From positions 8,790,501-8,854,500 of the forward strand of contig NZ_CP121666.1 in assembly GCF_029714325.1 (NCBI RefSeq): a DNA stretch of 64,000 nt, written 5' to 3'. The stretch comes from Bradyrhizobium sp. CB1717. GTDB lineage: Bacteria; Pseudomonadota; Alphaproteobacteria; Rhizobiales; Xanthobacteraceae. The stretch's first letter is position 1. Every line of letters starts with the position of its first letter. The position numbers were made by a program, and so were the translations under genes. The notes under the pieces are model-generated. The model was given only the letters and a program-made list of their open reading frames with translations, had not been told where the DNA came from and did not search any database. Below, one piece after another: positions 33,722 through 44,159 of the stretch.

Positions 33722-34782
33722 GCGACGAGAAGACAAGAGACGTCGTCATGGTCGGGCAAGAGCGGCGGCGTCGCCGCTCAGTCCTGACGCGCTTCCTGAT
33801 GACGCTGCCGGCGGCCGTCGTCTCGTTCTTCTTCTCCTCCGCGCCGGCCTTCGCCGACCTCAAGATCTGCAATCGCATGTCCTATGTCGTCGAGGCCGCG
33901 ATCGGCATCGACGACAAGGCGGCGACCGCGACGCGCGGCTGGTTCAGGATCGATCCCGCCACCTGCCGCGTGGTGGTGCAGGGCACGCTGACGGCAGACC
34001 GCATCCTGCTCAACGCCCGCGCGCTCGGCATCTATGGCGCCTCCCCGATCCCGCAGAACGGCAACGACATGCTGTGCGTGGCGCAGGACAATTTCGTCAT
34101 CGCCGCCGCGCGGCAATGCCGCGGCGGCCAGACGCAGGTCCCCTTCACGCAGGTGACGCCGACGCAGGGCGACGACGGCAATCTGGTCACCTATCTCGCG
34201 GAGGATTCCGAATATGACGACGAGCAGGCACGGCTCGCCGGCATCCAGCGGCTGCTGGTGATCATCGGCTACGACGTCGGCGCCATCGACGGCGTCGACG
34301 GGCCGAAGACGCAGGCCGCGCTGGCTGCGTTCCTGAAGAGCCGCGGGTTGTCCTCCGACACGGTGTCTTCGCAAAATTTCTTCAAGACCATGGTCGATGC
34401 GACGCAGACGCCGTCGGCAAGCGGCCTGACCTGGTGCAACGACACACCGCACAAGGTGATGGCGGCGATCGCCACCGATGACGGCAAGTCCGTGACCAGC
34501 CGCGGCTGGTACCGCATCGATCCCGGCAAGTGCCTGCACCCCGACGTGAGCGGCCAGCCGAAGCAGATCTTCAGCTTCGCCGAGGCGGTCGATGTCGACA
34601 ACCGCGCGATCAAGAAGGACAAGCCGCTGAACTGGGGCGGCGACAAGCAGCTCTGCACGCGCGAGACCAAATTCGAGACCAATGAGCAGACCGATTGCGC
34701 CGCGCGCGGATTTGCGGCGGCGGGCTTCGGCGCGGTGGACATGTCGAGTGGCGGCAGGACGCTGCGGTTTGCGGTGCCGTGA
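33718..34782 (+). CDS. Secreted protein with two DUF1036-like domains around a peptidoglycan-binding-like repeat
   Basis: A 354-residue protein. Its GTG start overlaps the argB stop by four bases; ATG 33748 is an alternative. A signal segment ([18 protein letters not shown]) is followed by DUF1036-like domain 1 ([26 protein letters not shown]). Then comes a helical PG_binding_1-like segment ([31 protein letters not shown]) and DUF1036-like domain 2 ([26 protein letters not shown]). DUF1036 proteins are exported alphaproteobacterial proteins of unknown role; the middle repeat suggests contact with the cell wall. Confidence 0.82.
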   Translation: MSDEKTRDVVMVGQERRRRRSVLTRFLMTLPAAVVSFFFSSAPAFADLKICNRMSYVVEAAIGIDDKAATATRGWFRIDPATCRVVVQGTLTADRILLNARALGIYGASPIPQNGNDMLCVAQDNFVIAAARQCRGGQTQVPFTQVTPTQGDDGNLVTYLAEDSEYDDEQARLAGIQRLLVIIGYDVGAIDGVDGPKTQAALAAFLKSRGLSSDTVSSQNFFKTMVDATQTPSASGLTWCNDTPHKVMAAIATDDGKSVTSRGWYRIDPGKCLHPDVSGQPKQIFSFAEAVDVDNRAIKKDKPLNWGGDKQLCTRETKFETNEQTDCAARGFAAAGFGAVDMSSGGRTLRFAVP

Positions 34783-34816
34783 TTTTTGATCCGAATACGC
34801 CGTCACACCCTCCGCT

Positions 34817-34932
34817 GTCGTCCTGGCGAAAGCCAGGACCCATTACCCAGGAGCGGGTTTGGCGAAGAACGATGACCAGAGTGCCCCACTGATGGGTCAC
34901 GGAGCATGGGTCCTGGCTGTCGCCAGGACGAC
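34817..34932. repeat. Palindromic intergenic repeat (family D, one copy)
   Basis: The left arm 34817-34843 (GTCGTCCTGGCGAAAGCCAG...) and right arm 34906-34932 form a long, nearly perfect hairpin. It sits between the DUF1036 gene and the HAD hydrolase. Confidence 0.75.
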
Positions 34933-34978
34933 GATTGAGGGCGGAGCCGCCGTCTCACTCAACGGATAGAGAGTCTTG

Positions 34979-35668
34979 ATGAATTCCCCCCGCGCCTTCG
35001 CCCACGTCGACACCTGGGTGTTCGACCTCGACAACACGCTGTATCCGCATCACGTCAATCTGTGGCAGCAGGTCGATGCGCGGATCGGGGAGTTCGTGTG
35101 CAACTGGCTGAACGTCAGCCCTGCAGAAGCGCGCAATATCCAGAAGGACTATTACCGCCGCTTCGGCACCACCATGCGCGGCATGATGACCCTGCATGGC
35201 GTCCGCGCCGACGACTACCTCGCTTACGTCCACAAGATCGACCATTCACCGCTGGAACCGAACCCGGCGCTCGGTGCCGCTATCGCAAAGCTGCCGGGGC
35301 GAAAACTGATCCTGACCAACGGCTCGGTCGACCATGTCGATGCGGTGCTGGCGCGGCTCGGCTTCGCCGGCCATTTCGACGGCGTCTTCGACATCATCGC
35401 CGCCGAGTTCGAGCCGAAGCCGGCGGAGCAGACCTACCGGAAATTCCTCGTGGACCATGCGGTCGATCCGACCCGCGCCGCCATGTTCGAGGACCTCGCC
35501 CGCAACCTCACCGTCCCGCACGCGCTCGGCATGACCACCGTGCTGGTGGTGCCTGATGGCACGAAAGAGGTGGTGCGCGAGGACTGGGAGCTGGAGGGCC
35601 GCGACGCGGCCCATGTGGATCACGTCACCGACGATCTGGCGGGATTTTTGGGCAGGCTGTCTCGGTAG
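34979..35668 (+). CDS. HAD-family hydrolase, pyrimidine 5'-nucleotidase type
   Basis: A 229-residue HAD phosphatase. Motif I WVFDLDNTLYP carries the nucleophile Asp. Motif II is LILTNGS, the lysine motif is in FEPKPAEQTYRK, and motif IV is AAMFEDLARNL. DxDNTLY plus the C1 cap with YYRRFGTTMRG is the pattern of the SDT1-like pyrimidine 5'-nucleotidase group, which dephosphorylates UMP and CMP. The start is at ATG 34979. Confidence 0.88.
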   Translation: MNSPRAFAHVDTWVFDLDNTLYPHHVNLWQQVDARIGEFVCNWLNVSPAEARNIQKDYYRRFGTTMRGMMTLHGVRADDYLAYVHKIDHSPLEPNPALGAAIAKLPGRKLILTNGSVDHVDAVLARLGFAGHFDGVFDIIAAEFEPKPAEQTYRKFLVDHAVDPTRAAMFEDLARNLTVPHALGMTTVLVVPDGTKEVVREDWELEGRDAAHVDHVTDDLAGFLGRLSR

Positions 35669-35670
35669 GC

Positions 35671-35757
35671 CGTAGCCCGGATGGAGCGAAGCGAAATCCG
35701 GGGTCGCGCGCCGCGGATAAACCGTCCCGGATTGCGCTTCGCTCCATCCGGGCTACG
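35671..35757. repeat. Palindromic intergenic repeat, family B copy 1
   Basis: The arms are GTAGCCCGGATGGAGCGAAG... and ...CTTCGCTCCATCCGGGCTAC. It lies right after the HAD gene. A related copy is at 61778-61861. Confidence 0.8.
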
Positions 35758-35866
35758 GGACCGTGCTTGTCCAGGACGACGGCGGAGTATGCCTTGACTC
35801 CGCCCCTCCAAATCCCGAAAAAGCGCCTAATCCCATCAAAATTCCTGACCTGAAGAGGAAATCCCG

Positions 35867-36712
<846 letters not shown>

Positions 36713-36738
36713 TCGGGGCGCGACGCGCCATTCTCTCA

Positions 36739-36875
36739 CCGTCACCCTGAGGTGGCCGCCTCTTCGGCGGCCCTCGCAGGGCAACGGCCCTGCTGCCGCA
36801 ACATCTCGGCCGCTCATCCTTCGAGGCTCCCGGCGCGATGCTTTGCATCGCGCCACTCGCACCTCAGGATGACGG
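36739..36875. repeat. Palindromic intergenic repeat (family E, one copy)
   Basis: The outer arms CCGTCACCCTGAGGT and ACCTCAGGATGACGG (one mismatch) enclose internal hairpins such as GGCCGCCTCTTCGGCGGCC. It lies between dapD and the DUF805 gene. Confidence 0.75.
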
Positions 36876-36954
36876 GGTTTAGCACCCCATCGAACCTACC
36901 CTCCCTCCATCGCGACCAATTTCCGGGCGGCGCCTTCCGCCCGGAGCCTTTCGC

Positions 36955-37599
36955 ATGGACTGGACCTCCTACCTCTTCCGCTTCGACGCCCGCATCAACC
37001 GCGCGCTGCTGTGGCAGGCGTTGCTGATCGTGACGATGCTGGCGGCAGTGCTCGGCGTGGTCGGCCAGATGATCCACCGGCTCAGCACCAAGGGCAAACT
37101 GATCTTCTCGATCAATCTCGATTTCGACTTCGGCTTCAACGGCCTCTTCAAATTGGTGGATCCCCGCGCCTACCATTTGCTGGCGTCCCTTGATCGAACC
37201 GATCTGATTCTGAAAGCGGCTGGCCTCGCGCTGTTCTCCTGGATATTCTTGGCCACCGCGATCAAGCGGCTGCACGATCGCAACAGGAGCGGCTGGTGGA
37301 TCGTTGCTTTCTTCATCGTCCCCAGTATCTACCAACAGTTCTCGGACCTGTTGCCCGCCCCCGATTGGGAGCATCTATACGGCCTCCCCGCGGACGGTCT
37401 GCGGCTGTGGGGCATCGTCGAAATGTTCGTTTTGCGCGGCACGTTGGGCGACAACCGGTTCGGGCTCGATCCGCTCGCCGAGATCGAGAACAGCTCCGCC
37501 ACGCCCCCTGCGAAAAACTGGGACCAGAGCCGCGAGCTCGAAATCGTGCCGCCCAGCGCTAGCCCACCCGGCGGCATGCATGTTAAGCGGGGCGCATGA
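36955..37599 (+). CDS. DUF805-like membrane protein
   Basis: A 214-residue inner-membrane protein. It begins [20 protein letters not shown], which matches the DUF805 opening (F-x-GRxxRxxFW-like), followed by helices at about residues 20-42 and 80-105 ([26 protein letters not shown], where KRLHDRN is the DUF805 hallmark) and a third near [13 protein letters not shown]. The C-terminus is soluble. It overlaps dapE by four bases (GCATGA). Confidence 0.8.
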   Translation: MDWTSYLFRFDARINRALLWQALLIVTMLAAVLGVVGQMIHRLSTKGKLIFSINLDFDFGFNGLFKLVDPRAYHLLASLDRTDLILKAAGLALFSWIFLATAIKRLHDRNRSGWWIVAFFIVPSIYQQFSDLLPAPDWEHLYGLPADGLRLWGIVEMFVLRGTLGDNRFGLDPLAEIENSSATPPAKNWDQSRELEIVPPSASPPGGMHVKRGA

Positions 37600-38762
37600 C
37601 CGATGCTCTCTCGATTGCCCGCGATCTCATCCGCTGCCCCTCGGTAACCCCGGCCGACGCCGGTGCGCTGGGGGTGCTTGAAAAAGCCCTGGGCGCCGCC
37701 GGCTTCACCTGTCACCGCGTGACCTTCAGCGAGGAAGGCACCGCCGACGTCGACAATCTCTATGCGCGGATCGGCACAGAGGGCCCGCACATCACCTTTG
37801 CCGGCCACACCGACGTGGTGCCGCCGGGCGATGAGAGCGCCTGGAGCGTCGGCGCGTTCTCCGGCGAGGTGAAGGACGGCGTGCTGCATGGCCGCGGCGC
37901 AGTCGACATGAAGGGCGGCATCGCCTGCTCCGTCGCCGCGGTGCTGGAGCATCTTGCTGCGAATGGCGGCAAGCCGCGCGCAGACGGTGCGGGCTCGATC
38001 TCGTTCCTGATCACTGGCGACGAGGAAGACGTCTCCATCAACGGCACCATCAAGCTGTTGAAGTGGGCTGCCGAGCGCGGCGAGAAATTCGACCATTGCG
38101 TGCTGGGCGAGCCCTCCAATGTCGAGACGCTCGGCGACACCATCAAGGTCGGCCGCCGCGGCTCGCAATCCGGCACGCTGTATGTCGATGGCGTGCAGGG
38201 CCATGTCGCCTATCCGCACCGCGCGGCCAATCCGGTGCCCGACATCTCGCGGCTGATCGTGGCGATCTCCGACGAGCCGCTCGACCACGGCAGCGCCCAG
38301 TTCCAGGCCTCCAATCTCGAATTCACTTCAGTGGACGTCGGCAACAAGGCCTCCAACGTCATCCCCGGCGAGGCCCGCGCAAAGTTCAACATCCGCTACA
38401 ACGACAACCACACCCAGGCGAGCCTGCGCGAGCTGGTCGAGGCGCGGCTCGCAAAAGCCTGCGGCAACCGCATCAAGGCCCGCATCATCTGGGAGCCGTC
38501 GAACTCGAATGTGTTCGTGACCAAGCCCGGCCCGTTCACCGACCTCGCGGTGTCCGCGATCGAGGAGGTGACGGGACGCAAGCCCGAGCTGTCGACCTCG
38601 GGCGGCACGTCGGACGCGCGCTTCATCTCGAGCTATTGCCCGGTGATCGAATTCGGCCTGGTCGGCCAGACCATGCACCAGGTCGACGAGCGCGTGCCGG
38701 TCACGGATCTGGAAAAGCTGACGAAGGTGTATCGCGGGATCCTGACGCGGTATTTCGCGTAA
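37596..38762 (+). CDS. dapE: Succinyl-diaminopimelate desuccinylase
   Basis: A 388-residue M20-family zinc amidohydrolase that releases LL-diaminopimelate and succinate. The metal and catalytic segments are [12 protein letters not shown] (His, Asp), [13 protein letters not shown] (bridging Asp), [12 protein letters not shown] (catalytic Glu pair), LGEPSN, and the C-terminal His in [12 protein letters not shown]. Its start overlaps the DUF805 stop. It acts two steps after DapD. Confidence 0.96.
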   Translation: MTDALSIARDLIRCPSVTPADAGALGVLEKALGAAGFTCHRVTFSEEGTADVDNLYARIGTEGPHITFAGHTDVVPPGDESAWSVGAFSGEVKDGVLHGRGAVDMKGGIACSVAAVLEHLAANGGKPRADGAGSISFLITGDEEDVSINGTIKLLKWAAERGEKFDHCVLGEPSNVETLGDTIKVGRRGSQSGTLYVDGVQGHVAYPHRAANPVPDISRLIVAISDEPLDHGSAQFQASNLEFTSVDVGNKASNVIPGEARAKFNIRYNDNHTQASLRELVEARLAKACGNRIKARIIWEPSNSNVFVTKPGPFTDLAVSAIEEVTGRKPELSTSGGTSDARFISSYCPVIEFGLVGQTMHQVDERVPVTDLEKLTKVYRGILTRYFA

Positions 38763-38795
38763 GCCGCACGCGCCTTCCAGAGCCGAATTCGCCGC

Positions 38796-39452
38796 CTACT
38801 TCTTCTTGCGCGCCTTCGGCTCGGGCGAGAGCGACTGCGGGTCGAAGCCGACATAGAAGATGTAGGAATCGGCGGTCGCAGCCGACGGCACCGGATAGAC
38901 CAGATCCTCGATCACCATGGTGAAGGGCACGCTGCCGCCCTCCGACATCTCGACCGTGGTCCGGTAGGCCTTCGAGGCGATCACCTTCTCGCCGACGCCG
39001 CCCTGCACCACGGCGACGCGCAGGGGAACCTCGACCGTGGCAGGAGCACCGGCAGGACCGGCGATGACGCGGCCCTGGATGCCGATCCGGGCCGTGATGT
39101 CGCCGCCGCTGCGGATGCATTCACGCGCCATCTTGGTGATCGTGGCCTGGAAGCGCACCTCATTGCCGGTGGCTGGCTTGCCGCCGGCGCCGACCGCGTA
39201 GGTGGAGGCTCCGGCGCGCACCGTGACCTGCGGGCAGTCGACGTCGTCGTCGGCCGCGGGCTGGCCGGGCGCGGGCGCCGGCTTGGGCTGGGCGGGCTGC
39301 TCGTCGGACTTGCCGCCGAACAGGCTCTTGAAGCGGTCGCTCAGCGACTGGGCCGCCACCGGCGAGACTGAGGCGAGCGCAACCGACAACGCCAGCGCGA
39401 CCGCCGTCCCCCGCCGCAACGTAGTCCGCGAAGACCGAAGCTCCTTCACCAT
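38796..39452 (-). CDS. Secreted hypothetical protein
   Basis: A 218-residue exported protein: signal peptide (GTAVALALSVALASVSPVAAQ), a Pro/Ala linker (QPKPAPAPGQPAADDD), then a beta-rich domain with a Cys pair (DVDCPQVTVRAG; ARECIRSGG), AGPAGAPATVEVPLRVAVVQ and a basic end (PKARKKK). Conserved hypothetical proteins of this shape occur in Bradyrhizobium; no function is known to me. It is convergent with dapE. Confidence 0.75.
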   Translation of the reverse strand: MVKELRSSRTTLRRGTAVALALSVALASVSPVAAQSLSDRFKSLFGGKSDEQPAQPKPAPAPGQPAADDDVDCPQVTVRAGASTYAVGAGGKPATGNEVRFQATITKMARECIRSGGDITARIGIQGRVIAGPAGAPATVEVPLRVAVVQGGVGEKVIASKAYRTTVEMSEGGSVPFTMVIEDLVYPVPSAATADSYIFYVGFDPQSLSPEPKARKKK

Positions 39453-39570
39453 CGACGCCCATACTCCATGACAATGTTCCGGCCGATCGGCCGGCCATGC
39501 GGGTTATATCGCCAAAATCGGCGAACCCAAGGCAGCAAAAAGGGGATTTGCGCCGCACGACTCGGGCGGC

Positions 39571-40158
39571 TCAGCCGCGGAAATCCTCATGCAGCAGGCC
39601 GAACAGCAGGTGGTCCTGCCAGACCCCGTTGATGCAGAGATAGCGGCGTGCGAGGCCCTCGCGGGAGAAGCCGCATTTCTCCAGCACCCGGATCGACGGC
39701 GCATTGGTGGGGATGCAGGCGGCCTCGACCCGGTGCAGATTGAGCTCGCCGAACAGCGTCGGCAGCAGCACCCGCAGTGCGGCCGTCATGTAGCCGCGAT
39801 GGGCATGGGGCTGGCCGATCCAGTAGCCGATGGTTCCGGCCTGCACGATGCCGCGCCGGACATTGGCGAGCGTGATGCCGCCGACCATGGCGCCGTCGAG
39901 CTCACGGAAGATCAGGAAGGGGTAGGAGCGGTCCGCGGCGATGTCCTCGGAATAGCGGCGCAGGCGGCGGCGAAAGCCGGAGCGGGTCAGATCGTCCGAC
40001 GGCCAGATCGGCTCCCAGGGCGTGAGATAGTCGCGGCTGGTCTCGCGCAGGTGAGCCCATTGCAGGAAATCCGACATCTGCGGCGCGCGCAGCAACAGAC
40101 CGTTGCCGCGCGGAGCGAGGGCGGCGGGTCCACTGGATGGCAGGCGAAAGAGGGCCAT
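39571..40158 (-). CDS. GNAT acetyltransferase, RimJ-like
   Basis: A 195-residue GNAT protein. It has LLLRAPQMSDFLQWAHLRE, the substrate region WEPIWPSDDLTRSGFRRRL, and the acetyl-CoA loop region GTIGYWIGQPHAHRGYMTAAL, then LHRVEAACIPTNAPSIRVLEK and CGFSREGLARRYLCINGVWQ. This order is typical of RimJ/RimL-type protein N-terminal or small-molecule acetyltransferases. It is downstream of the M16 peptidase gene on the same strand. Confidence 0.88.
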   Translation of the reverse strand: MALFRLPSSGPAALAPRGNGLLLRAPQMSDFLQWAHLRETSRDYLTPWEPIWPSDDLTRSGFRRRLRRYSEDIAADRSYPFLIFRELDGAMVGGITLANVRRGIVQAGTIGYWIGQPHAHRGYMTAALRVLLPTLFGELNLHRVEAACIPTNAPSIRVLEKCGFSREGLARRYLCINGVWQDHLLFGLLHEDFRG

Positions 40159-40197
40159 GGTGATGCTTCCCGGGGCGGGTGCTCCCTCGCGCGGCTC

Positions 40198-41487
40198 CTA
40201 GTGCAGCCGCGCCTTGGCACGTGCCCGGGTCAATCCTTCCGCAAAAGACACCGCCGTGTCCAGACCCCTGCCGCTGCCCAATGCGACAACTGCAGGGCGG
40301 CTGCGCGAAAGCAGCGCACGCGCCGCGTCCCGGGTCGATTCGACGCTGACGGCGTCGATCCGGGCCACCAGTTCCTCCACCGTCTGCGGCCGCCCATAAG
40401 CGAGCACGTGGCGGGCGAGCTGCTCGGCGCGGGACGAGCAGCTCTCCAGCGCCATCAGCAGCCCTGCCTTCATCTGCGCCTTGGCGCGCGCGATCTCGGC
40501 CTCGGTCAGCGTCTCCACGGACTCGTTCATGATGTCGACCACGACCTCCATCATCTCCGGTGCGTCGGCCGGATCGGTACCCGTGTAGAGGCCGAAGAAG
40601 CCAGTGTCGGTATAGGGCGCGTGGAACGAGTAGATCGAGTAGCAGAGGCCACGCTTCTCGCGCACCTCCTGGAACAGCCGCGACGACATCCCGCCGCCGA
40701 GGACGTTGGTGAAAACTTGAAGCGAAAATAGCGACAGGTCGTTCTGCGGCACGCCTTCCAGCGCCAGCGTCAGATGCGCCTGCTCGAGCTCGCGATGCAC
40801 CACCTTGGCGCCGCCCTTGCCGAACTGGGCGGGTTGCGGCTTCGGGCCCGGCGTCCCCTCGAAGCTCGCAAAACGCTGCTCGACCTCCGCGACCACCTGG
40901 GCGTGATCGACCGCGCCGGCGGCCGCCACCACCATGTCGGGGCCGCGATAATGCGTCGAGAGATAGCCGCGCAGCATGTCGCGGTTGAAGCTGCGCAACG
41001 TCTTGGCGGTGCCGAGCAGCGAACGGCCCATCGGCTGGTCGGGATAGCAGAGCTCGTTGAGATGCTCGAACACGACGTCGTCGGGCGTGTCCTGCGCGGC
41101 GCCGATCTCCTGCACGATGACGTTCTTCTCGCGCTCCAGCTCGTCCGGCTCGAAGGCGGGATTGGCCAGGATGTCGGCGAGCACGTCGAGCGCGAGCGGC
41201 ACGTCGGCCTTCAGCACCCGCGCATAATAGGACGTGGTCTCGGTCGAGGTGCCGGCATTGAGGTCGCCGCCGACCGCCTCGATCTCCTCGACGATCTCGC
41301 GCGAGGAGCGCTTCGTCGTGCCCTTGAACGCCATGTGCTCCAAGAGATGCGAGATGCCGTGCTCGTTCGGCTTCTCGTCGCGTCCGCCGACGCCGGCCCA
41401 GACGCCGAGCGCGGCGGTCTCGAGATGAGGCATCTTGTCGGTGACGACAGTGAGGCCGGACGCAAGCTTGGAAATCTCGACGCTCAT
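40198..41487 (-). CDS. M16 family zinc peptidase (processing-peptidase-like)
   Basis: A 429-residue peptidase. The inverted zinc motif HLLEH (residues 47-51, HxxEH) is followed about 75 residues later by the third ligand region REKNVIVQEIG. The C-terminal half has the M16 glycine-rich GGGMSSRLFQEVREKRGLCYSIYS element. It resembles the alphaproteobacterial relative of the mitochondrial processing peptidase beta subunit. Its start overlaps the thrC stop by four bases, so the two are translationally coupled. No signal peptide is evident. Confidence 0.92.
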   Translation of the reverse strand: MSVEISKLASGLTVVTDKMPHLETAALGVWAGVGGRDEKPNEHGISHLLEHMAFKGTTKRSSREIVEEIEAVGGDLNAGTSTETTSYYARVLKADVPLALDVLADILANPAFEPDELEREKNVIVQEIGAAQDTPDDVVFEHLNELCYPDQPMGRSLLGTAKTLRSFNRDMLRGYLSTHYRGPDMVVAAAGAVDHAQVVAEVEQRFASFEGTPGPKPQPAQFGKGGAKVVHRELEQAHLTLALEGVPQNDLSLFSLQVFTNVLGGGMSSRLFQEVREKRGLCYSIYSFHAPYTDTGFFGLYTGTDPADAPEMMEVVVDIMNESVETLTEAEIARAKAQMKAGLLMALESCSSRAEQLARHVLAYGRPQTVEELVARIDAVSVESTRDAARALLSRSRPAVVALGSGRGLDTAVSFAEGLTRARAKARLH

Positions 41488-42914
41488 CCGGCAACTCCCT
41501 GCTTTGCGGCGCGGCTGACCGACAGCACGAACCGCTCAACCTCGGACTGATCGTTCTTCATCACCTTCATGTGTTCGGATTTGGTCATGAGACCGTCGAG
41601 CCAGGCCGGCAGTTGCGGCCGCTGGCCGCAGGCCGCTTCGACCGCATCGGGGAATTTGGCCGGATGGGCGGTGGAGAGCACGATGCTCGGCACCGTGGTG
41701 TCGGTGGTGTCGCGGTCGGCGACGGCGAGCGCCACCGCGGTATGGGGGTCGACCAATTCGCCCGCCTCGCGCCAGGCGGCGCGGATCGCAGCCGCGGTCT
41801 CTGTCTCGTCGGCGCGTCCGGCGTCGAACTCCTCGCGGATCGCGGCCAGCGTTGCGTCAGGCAGCACGAAGCGCCCGGACTGCTTCAGCGAATCCATCAG
41901 ACGGCGCACGCCGGCGGCATCGCGCCGGCCGGCCTCGAACAGCAGCCGCTCGAAATTCGAGGAGATCTGGATGTCCATCGACGGCGACGCCGTAGCGTGC
42001 ACCTCGCGCACCTCGTAGATGCCGGTCTTCAGCGTGCGCGCCAGGATGTCGTTGACGTTGGCGGCGATGCGCAGGGTGCGCACCGGCAGGCCCATGCGCT
42101 TGGCGACGTAGCCGGCGAAGATGTCGCCGAAATTGCCGGTCGGCACCACGAAATCCACCGCGCGCGCCGGCGCACCGACGGCGACGGCCGAGGTGAAGTA
42201 GTAGACCACCTGGGCGACGATGCGGGCCCAGTTGATGGAGTTGACGCCGGAGAGCGAGGTCGCATCGCGGAAGCGATGGTTGTTGAACATGCCCTTCACG
42301 AGCGCCTGGCAATCGTCGAAGGTGCCTTCGATGGCGAGCGCATGGACGTTGGCCGCGCCCGTCGTCGTCATCATCCGCTGCTGCACCTCGGAGATGCGCT
42401 TGTGCGGGAACAGCACGATGAGGTCGACGTTCTCGAGCCCTGCGAAGGCTTCGACCGCGGCGCCGCCGGTGTCGCCGGAGGTGGCGACCACGATGGTGGT
42501 GCGCTGGCCGCGCTTTTCGAGCACATGGTCCATCAGCCGCGAGATCAGCTGCATCGCCACGTCCTTGAAGGCCAGCGTCGGGCCGTGGAACAGCTCCAGC
42601 ACGAACTGGTGCGGCGACATCTGGCGCAGCGGCACCACGGCGGGATGGCGGAAGGTGGCATAGGCCTCGTTCGCCATGCGGCCGAGCTCGGCATCGGAGA
42701 TCTCGCCGCCGGCGAAGGGACGGATCACGTCGACCGCGACCTCCCAATAGGGGCGGCCGAAGAAGCCGGCGATGGTCTCGGCCGGGAGCTGGGGCCACGT
42801 TGCCGGTACATACAGGCCGCCATCACGGGCAAGCCCGGTCAGCATCACGTCGCAGAAGCCGAGTTCAGGGGCCTCGCCCCGGGTCGAGATATAACGAGTC
42901 AAACTGCCCTCCAA
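41484..42914 (-). CDS. thrC: Threonine synthase
   Basis: A 476-residue PLP enzyme (class II fold) making threonine from O-phosphohomoserine. It opens MEGSLTRYISTRGEAPELGF; the PLP lysine is in GPTLAFKDVAMQL, and the phosphate-binding loop is ATSGDTGGAA. Other conserved parts are INWARIVAQVVYYF and VPTGNFGDIFAGYVA. The size and GDTGGAA type match the YALI/E. coli-like threonine synthase group. It is the first gene of the thrC-M16-GNAT operon. Confidence 0.96.
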   Translation of the reverse strand: MEGSLTRYISTRGEAPELGFCDVMLTGLARDGGLYVPATWPQLPAETIAGFFGRPYWEVAVDVIRPFAGGEISDAELGRMANEAYATFRHPAVVPLRQMSPHQFVLELFHGPTLAFKDVAMQLISRLMDHVLEKRGQRTTIVVATSGDTGGAAVEAFAGLENVDLIVLFPHKRISEVQQRMMTTTGAANVHALAIEGTFDDCQALVKGMFNNHRFRDATSLSGVNSINWARIVAQVVYYFTSAVAVGAPARAVDFVVPTGNFGDIFAGYVAKRMGLPVRTLRIAANVNDILARTLKTGIYEVREVHATASPSMDIQISSNFERLLFEAGRRDAAGVRRLMDSLKQSGRFVLPDATLAAIREEFDAGRADETETAAAIRAAWREAGELVDPHTAVALAVADRDTTDTTVPSIVLSTAHPAKFPDAVEAACGQRPQLPAWLDGLMTKSEHMKVMKNDQSEVERFVLSVSRAAKQGVAG

Positions 42915-43052
42915 AGGCCGGCCGAGCCTGAGCCAGATCCGTAAGCCTTTGATTTTACGAAAATACTTGTCAACAGCCAGAGGCTTCGGGCCACCATAAA
43001 GTGTTTTGCGGCATCGGGAAACCGCTTCCCGCCCGGGCCATTCAAACGAAAA

Positions 43053-43075
43053 GGGCTGCGGCGATGCCGCAGCCC
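43053..43075 (-). terminator. Rho-independent terminator, minus strand
   Basis: A perfect 10-bp stem (GGGCTGCGGC/GCCGCAGCCC) with a 3-base loop. On the minus strand it is followed by TTTTCGTTTG. It ends transcription from the response-regulator side. Confidence 0.8.
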
Positions 43076-43138
43076 TCTCTTGGAAGGTCTGTCGTTGATA
43101 TGTGCAGACCGGTTTGGCTCGTCCGGGGCGCCTGCCCG

Positions 43139-43366
43139 CTAAAACTGTTGGCGCAAGCTTTCGTCGCCTGTCACGAAATCGTCAAGGGCAAAACCGCGCA
43201 TGTCGGCAAATGTTCCTATTTCTCCCGGTACACGCGAATGCCGCTGCCCCAGATGCGAGCAGATCAAGAAAGGTCTTTTGCCGGGTTTTCCTGAAATTCC
43301 GATCAAGGCCGGAACGAACGCCGCTTCGGCCCATTGTGTCGGCGGATGGCGTCCGCTGCCGGCCAT
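43139..43366 (-). CDS. Possible small protein, 75 aa
   Basis: A minus-strand frame ending 64 bases before the terminator, with protein-like sequence late on (RVPGEIGTFADMRGFALDDF, VTGDESLRQQF). It lies in the ~375-base transcribed stretch between the response regulator and the terminator. The start is not supported by a ribosome site and the N-terminal part looks less coding, so only the C-terminal half may be real. Confidence 0.3.
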   Translation of the reverse strand: MAGSGRHPPTQWAEAAFVPALIGISGKPGKRPFLICSHLGQRHSRVPGEIGTFADMRGFALDDFVTGDESLRQQF

Positions 43367-43449
43367 GCATTGCCCGGCCGGCGAAGGCGCCGGTCCGTCG
43401 GCCGAACCGGCGCATCCTGGAGCAGCCGGTTCGGTCGCTGGCGGCAGGG

Positions 43450-44094
43450 TCAGCCCATCCCGATTTCCACGGCGATCCGGATCAGGTCGGAATGGTTCTT
43501 GGCGCCAAGCTTCTGCTTGAGCAGCGAGGTGGTGTTGGCGACGGTCTTGTAGGAGATGCCGAGCGCCTCGGCGACCTCGACGATCTTGTCGCCGCGACCG
43601 AGCAGGCGGAGAATCTCCAGCTCCCGCGGCGTCATCTGCGAGGCCGGATTGGCCTTGATCGCGGCACCGGAGAAGGTCACGGCCTCCGCGAGTTGCGGCG
43701 AGATGAAATTGTCGCCCGCCACCACCTTTCGCACTGCTTTCAGCAGGATCCGGGGATCGTCGCCCTTGGAGACATAGCCCTGGGCCCCAAGCTCGACCGC
43801 CCGTACCACGAAGGCCGGATCGTCGTTCATGCTGAACATGATGATCTTGGCCTCGGGATCGTCTTTGCGTATGCGTCGCATGAGCTCGAATCCGGAGACA
43901 TCGGGCAGGCTGATGTCGATCACCGTGACGTCGGGCCGCTTGCTGACATAGGCACGGTGACCGGATTTGGCGTCGCTGGCCTCTTCGATCCGGATCGAAT
44001 GGTCGGAGGCAAACAGGGTGCGGCAGCCGGACAGCACCACGGGGTGGTCGTCGACAATGAGGATCCGGGTCGCCGGCTTGGCAATATCTTGCAT
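43450..44094 (-). CDS. NarL/FixJ-family response regulator
   Basis: A 214-residue two-domain regulator. The receiver has ILIVDDHPVVLSG (acidic pocket), VTVIDISLPDVSGFEL (phospho-Asp), MFSMNDDP and YVSKGDDP (conserved Lys). A LuxR-type HTH follows: MTPRELEILRLLGRGDKIVEVAEALGISYKTVAN. ATG 44094 is preferred (AAGAGAG six bases upstream) over ATG 44121. It is divergent from the sensor kinase at 44160, its evident partner. The target genes are not clear. Confidence 0.92.
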   Translation of the reverse strand: MQDIAKPATRILIVDDHPVVLSGCRTLFASDHSIRIEEASDAKSGHRAYVSKRPDVTVIDISLPDVSGFELMRRIRKDDPEAKIIMFSMNDDPAFVVRAVELGAQGYVSKGDDPRILLKAVRKVVAGDNFISPQLAEAVTFSGAAIKANPASQMTPRELEILRLLGRGDKIVEVAEALGISYKTVANTTSLLKQKLGAKNHSDLIRIAVEIGMG

Positions 44095-44159
44095 CGCGCG
44101 CTCTCTTGTTTTGCGACTCATAGACCGGCGGGAACAAATGGAAAGAGCAAATCACGCCG

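Larger units (their letters stand above)
42915..43449. other. Intergenic region between thrC and the response regulator
   Basis: It holds the thrC upstream region (a TTGACA hexamer on the minus strand at 42973-42968, without a good -10 box), a strong minus-strand terminator at 43053-43075 and an uncertain small gene at 43139-43366. Nothing else is recognised. Confidence 0.5.

Noticed and set aside
43080..43450. Possible tmRNA or other stable RNA
   Set aside because: No CCA end, no T-loop TTCGAA and no tag-like frame; a weak protein-like frame explains the region as well.
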